From Circinella umbellata (Eukaryota > Mucoromycota > Mucoromycetes > Mucorales > Lichtheimiaceae): a stretch of DNA of 64,000 bases. A program made the position numbers and the translations under genes. The stretch's first letter is position 1; every line of letters starts with the position of its first letter. Where the stretch lies: positions 1-64,000 of the forward strand of contig JAIWNF010000041.1 in the NCBI GenBank assembly GCA_025093555.1. Reading direction: 5' to 3'. The notes under the pieces were generated by a model. The model was not told the DNA's origin and did not search any database. It saw only the letters and a program-made list of their open reading frames with translations. Positions 60,060 to 64,000 of the stretch are shown here, piece by piece.

Positions 60060-60830
60060 TGCTACCTGTGCGATTTTTTTTTCTTAGCGGTGCGATTTTT
60101 TTCTCGCGGGTGTTTAATTGTAGTGGTACAGCGCAAACAGCCATAGCCAATCCTCTAGTGATATTACCAGTACGACTTCTCTTACTAAACGTACTTCATT
60201 AAGAAACTTTTTTAAAAAAATTACAAGTGCTTATCCGTGCGATTTTTTTTTCTGAGCGTAGAATATGAGAAAAAGCTGTGCGATTTTTTTTACTTCTAAA
60301 TGCCATAGCTGACAGTTTATTTGATAATGTAAAACTAGTCTACTAAAATATAATATAAAGGTATGTCGATTATGACTAGTTATTAGCACCAACTTGCTCG
60401 CATATTATACACAAAAAACAGATAATGCACTTGGATTATTTGATTAAAAACGGCTTTATTGGTAGTGCGGTGCGATTTTTTATTTTTTCAAAAAAAATTA
60501 CAAGTGCTTATCCGTGCGATTTTTTTTTTCTGAGCGTAAAATATGAGAAAAAGCTGTGCGATTTTTTTTTACTTCTAAATGCCATAGCTAACAGTTTATT
60601 TGATAATGTAAAAGTAGCCTACCAAAATATATAATATAAAAGCTTATTGATTATTACTGGCCATTAGCACCAACTTGCTCGCATATTATACACAAAAAAC
60701 AGATAATGCACTTGGATTATGTGATTAAAAACGGCTATATTGGTAGTACGGTGCGATTTTTTATTTTTTTAAAAAAAAATTACAAGTGCTTATCCGTGCG
60801 ATTTTTTTGTCTGAGCGTGAGAAATGATCT
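60060..60830. repeat. Tandem repeat of about 280 bp units with recurrent GTGCGATTTTTT words
   Basis: The word GTGCGATTTTTT occurs nine times (60068, 60090, 60237, 60278, 60470, 60514, 60556, 60751, 60796). Spacing of equivalent copies is 277-282 bp. The unit runs from TTACAAGTGCTTATCCGTGC through GATAATGCACTTGGATTAT to the next GTGCGAT. Two full units and a partial third are present. The two short open frames inside (60425 and 60706) are copies of each other created by the repeat, not genes. Confidence 0.85.
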
Positions 60831-61506
60831 TCATGATCACGCGAATTTCCCCCAGCACCACCCGTTATATGTTCTATCCGACTGGCCTCTTAATTGGTTA
60901 CCGGAACGATAAGCTAATGAACAACAAAACTTCACAGAATTAAAGCATCTAATCATTTGACATTTCGATAATTGTTTTTTTTATCTTATCAGAGCTAATA
61001 ACATGATTTCAATATGACAGTAATATGTTAGTATAGTATTTGGCTTTCTCGGAAAATAGCTACATTATTGTAGCACATTTACGAAATTTATGAAGCAGTG
61101 AATTAAAATGTTATCACTTTTATTGAAAGTATTGCTAATGAGCATATAATATAAAACAATATGTATCAGTTACATTATTAGAGGTAATGATAGATGGATT
61201 TGTGAATGATTAGTATAACTTTGGTTTATGTAAATAAATTAAAAAGAGCGCCGAAAACCGGCTACAAAATATCTAGCTATTATCTATCGAAATCATACAT
61301 TGTGCTTATAACCGCGTTCATGCTTGATGACTTTCTGATCCGTTATCATACACGATAGAATTATCGTAGCAGGTTTTCTTCCGTAAGTTCCGGATACATC
61401 CAAACTATTTATATGGAGCGAAATTTGTAGCATATTATCATACTTTGTATTTTTTTCATTATATTAAACATATAGTTCAATTTATTATCTGTATATCATC
61501 ATTCAA
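60831..61506. other. Flank of the MULE transposase
   Basis: No gene seen. If the MULE below is complete, its left terminal inverted repeat should lie here, but its partner would be at or beyond the window edge and could not be tested. Confidence 0.35.
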
Positions 61507-63884
61507 ATGAGCGAACTTATTGGTACAAGATATCCAACCCGTGATGAACTCAAGGCATCTGTTCAATCATACGCAAGAAAGAATGGCTTTGCAGTCAAAC
61601 AAAGTGTCAATGGACAAGGTGTTGGTATTCTGTTCAAGTGCTCCTGTGAAGGTAATGGTAACGAGGATAAGCTTGGAGAGGATCGAAAACGCATGAAGAA
61701 TAGCCAGAGAAGTGGCTGTAAATGGAAGCTCACAGCTTCCTTACCCAAGAAGGCCAAAGAAGGTGAAGAGGATCGGTTGTGGGAGGTTCGAGTCTTACGA
61801 CTTCATTCTGGTCATAAATTTGACACCAAGAATCAGGGTACACCAGAGAGCATATCAGATGAAAACAGCAACATGGTACATCATAACCATGTATTAATCA
61901 AAAACAATGACTCAGCTTTATGCAAGGTTTATAGCCAATATCGAAAGCGTTCAGATACCGTTATCAACACTCTGTCATCATTAAATCGGAATGTCCCTGC
62001 ACAAGATATTATCAATACAATCGCCCATACACACAATGGATTTGTCATGACGCCCAAAGATGTTTATAACTTCTATCAAATGACTGCTAGCACACCAGGT
62101 GCTTCCACCGAATTTCGCCCCTTATTGGAGTTTTTGCAAGGAGAAGGCTATATTGTTCACTATGAGGTGACAAGACCAGGAAATACTCTCAAGGCTCTAT
62201 TTGTTATTCATCCCGATTCTATAATGCTTGCTAGACGTTTTTCAGAAGTAACGCTCATAGATTCAACATACAAGGTTAATTTTCATAACATGCCTCTTGT
62301 TCACATTGTTGGTGTCTGTAATCTTGGAAGTCGTCAGCTTCGTACATTTCTTATTGCATGCTGTGTAATGGTGGATGAAAAAGAGTCTTCCTACACCTGG
62401 ATGGCCAAAAATTACATGATATTGTATGGCCTACATCATCTATTTTTTCACCCCCTGCACTTTTTGTTACCGACCAAGATCCTCAACTTATCAAGAGCAT
62501 CCACAGTGAATTTCCATCAAGTGATACTATTCGGTGCGCCTGGCATGTTCAAAAGAATTTCTCTGACAGGTATAATGGCAAGTTTACTCCAAAGAAGCGG
62601 GGACAGAAATACTCAGACCAAGATAAAATGGATCATATTGTCAGCAAGCTACTATGGTGTAGAACAGAAAAAGAGTTTGACAACGCTGTTGAGTGCTATT
62701 ATAAACATATTCCCAAGTCTTCAATTGAAGCAGAGCTAAAGAGTTATATGGCTAGGTAATTTTTAAAACTCTATGCTTATATTTGATTATCTTTACCATT
62801 ACTACTGGCACTATTGCATTTTATTACTGTAATAACCGTTATAAAATAATTATTCTTGTGTAATAGCTGTTTAGAAAATAAGCACGTCTGGGGTGGTTAT
62901 TGGTGTGAACAGTTTCCTCATTTTCAATCCCGAACAACATCAAGGGTCGAATCATACCATAAAAGCTTAAAAGCACGGATAACTAAGTATGGTTCTTTGT
63001 TACATTTATTTCAAAAGATAAACGAGAAGCGTAATTGGATGGTATGTTTGTTCTATCTACATTTCTTTTTATAAAACATACACCAATATAATTATAATTT
63101 TATACAAGGACTAACATACATACTGTATTATAATATATAGATGGAGGATGAAGACGGTGAGCTTTATTTAGAGCTACTGAAGCAACCCGTGATCATATCA
63201 AGTGATGCAGCAAAATACTTCGAGAACCTCCTTGGACGCGTTTCTCACTATGCTTTATATATCCTACGTAATGAATATATCAATATCGATGAAGATAACC
63301 ACAATGACAATTGCTGCTGTATTGTAAAGCAAAACCTTCGACTTCCATGTCGCCATGCAATGATTAAAAGTGATATGCCAATTTTATTAGAAAGTGTGTA
63401 TTCTTTCTGGCATATATATGAAGAAGGCAAGTATTTCGAGAAATATCATTATGTATATAAACTATTAGGTGTAATTTATAACGAGATCACTATTATGAAC
63501 ATACTAACATATACTTTTAATATCTATAGAAGCCGATGTTAGCATAAAATTATCAGCAAAGAATTATCATCAAGGGCAACTACTATACTTTATACATTGC
63601 AAGAAAGATTTATACAGATCTACGATCACCAGCGCCTAAACTTGTTAATGGATAATATTGAGAATATCTTGGCTAATGATGACGATATTTCTACTGACAT
63701 CAATAAAATTCAAATACCAAGAAAAATCAAAGCAAAAGGTCGTCCAAAAAAGCGAATCGCTAAACCAAGAAAAACAATCATCGATAAAATTAATTACGCA
63801 GACTTGAAACGTAAACGTGAAATTGGAAAAGAACGCTCATCAGATATTGGTACCACTATTAACCACCACCCAAAAAAGAAGTAA
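61507..63884 (+). pseudogene. MULE/FAR1-type transposase with a single frameshift
   Basis: Four exons: 61507-62755, 62867-63041, 63141-63452 and 63543-63884. The N-terminus (YARKNGFAVKQ, FKCSCEGNG, RSGCKWKLTAS, HSGHKFD) is a FAR1/WRKY-GCM1-like zinc domain. The transposase core has VTLIDSTYKVNFHNMPLVHI (first Asp), then, in the shifted frame after 62411, FVTDQDPQLIKSIHSEFPS (second Asp) and IRCAWHVQKN. Exon 2 has TTSRVESYHKSLKARI (Glu) and exon 3 the SWIM finger with NLRLPCRHAM. The C-terminus has an AT-hook-like GRPKKRIAKPRK. The break is one base missing in the A5 run at 62407-62411; otherwise the gene looks intact. It could be a recent pseudogene or a sequencing error. Confidence 0.85.
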
Positions 63885-64000
63885 GAATATATTTCATTTT
63901 TTCCAATGGATTCTTATACTGTAACTTTCTATACTTTGTTATATAATAATACTGTTATACTTCTTAGACAACATATAGTGAAATCAGAGGAAAGCAACAT

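Noticed and set aside
60425..60912. Two similar short frames starting MHLDY
   Set aside because: Their similarity comes from the 280-bp tandem repeat; both run through T-rich repeat words and have no coding signature.
1..64000. CRISPR arrays, operons, Shine-Dalgarno sites, riboswitches
   Set aside because: The window is eukaryotic with spliced genes; direct repeats seen are microsatellites, a minisatellite and one 280-bp tandem repeat without spacers.

Overview
This is AT-rich eukaryotic nuclear DNA whose genes carry many short GT-AG introns, with two probable GC-AG introns. Three things point to an early-diverging fungus of the Mucoromycota (Mucorales-like): gene structure, a bimodular ADCY10-type cyclase, and LINE, Tnp2-type and gag-like relics of a kind I associate with Mucorales genomes. 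Species cannot be fixed from sequence alone.

Layout. 1-10000 is a nested transposon graveyard: a Tnp2/Plavaka-type transposase fragment, a decayed LINE reverse transcriptase, a second Tnp2-type element with its accessory reading frame, a decayed LINE ORF1, and a further accessory-type tail. 10760-18827 is a real gene block on the minus strand: a 1750-codon soluble adenylyl cyclase-like gene and a Tim17/22/23-family membrane protein. 18900-34880 is mostly gene-poor and holds decayed coding stretches, a pair of GC-rich structured repeats, a mariner-like MITE and a dead questin-oxidase-like gene.

34886-50822 is the densest genic stretch: two tandem short-chain dehydrogenases (minus), an Ase1/PRC1/MAP65 microtubule bundler (plus), a tail-anchored cytochrome b5 (minus), the exosome subunit Csl4 (plus), an unrecognised membrane-anchored protein (minus), and a QxW beta-trefoil protein (plus). 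The last two are divergent from a 332-bp shared promoter. A retroelement gag-like relic and a second MITE copy lie between cytochrome b5 and Csl4.

50823-64000 is again mobile-element territory. It has a near-perfect 1.8-kb foldback element with 9-bp target duplications and a minisatellite core, a LINE ORF1 relic, a decayed PD-(D/E)XK-like family gene whose intron hosts a hairpin MITE, a third small MITE, a 280-bp tandem repeat, and a nearly intact MULE/FAR1-type transposase with one frameshift.

Exon maps for the real genes were built by hand. Intron phases and total lengths divisible by three agree for every gene called with confidence above 0.8. The genes are mainly housekeeping functions (cyclic nucleotide signalling, mitochondrial membrane, spindle midzone, RNA decay, electron transfer) with no shared operon-like logic. 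The most unusual items are the cyclase (11-nt microexon, probable GC-AG first intron, in-frame 42-nt intron, an altered C2 catalytic position) and the foldback element.
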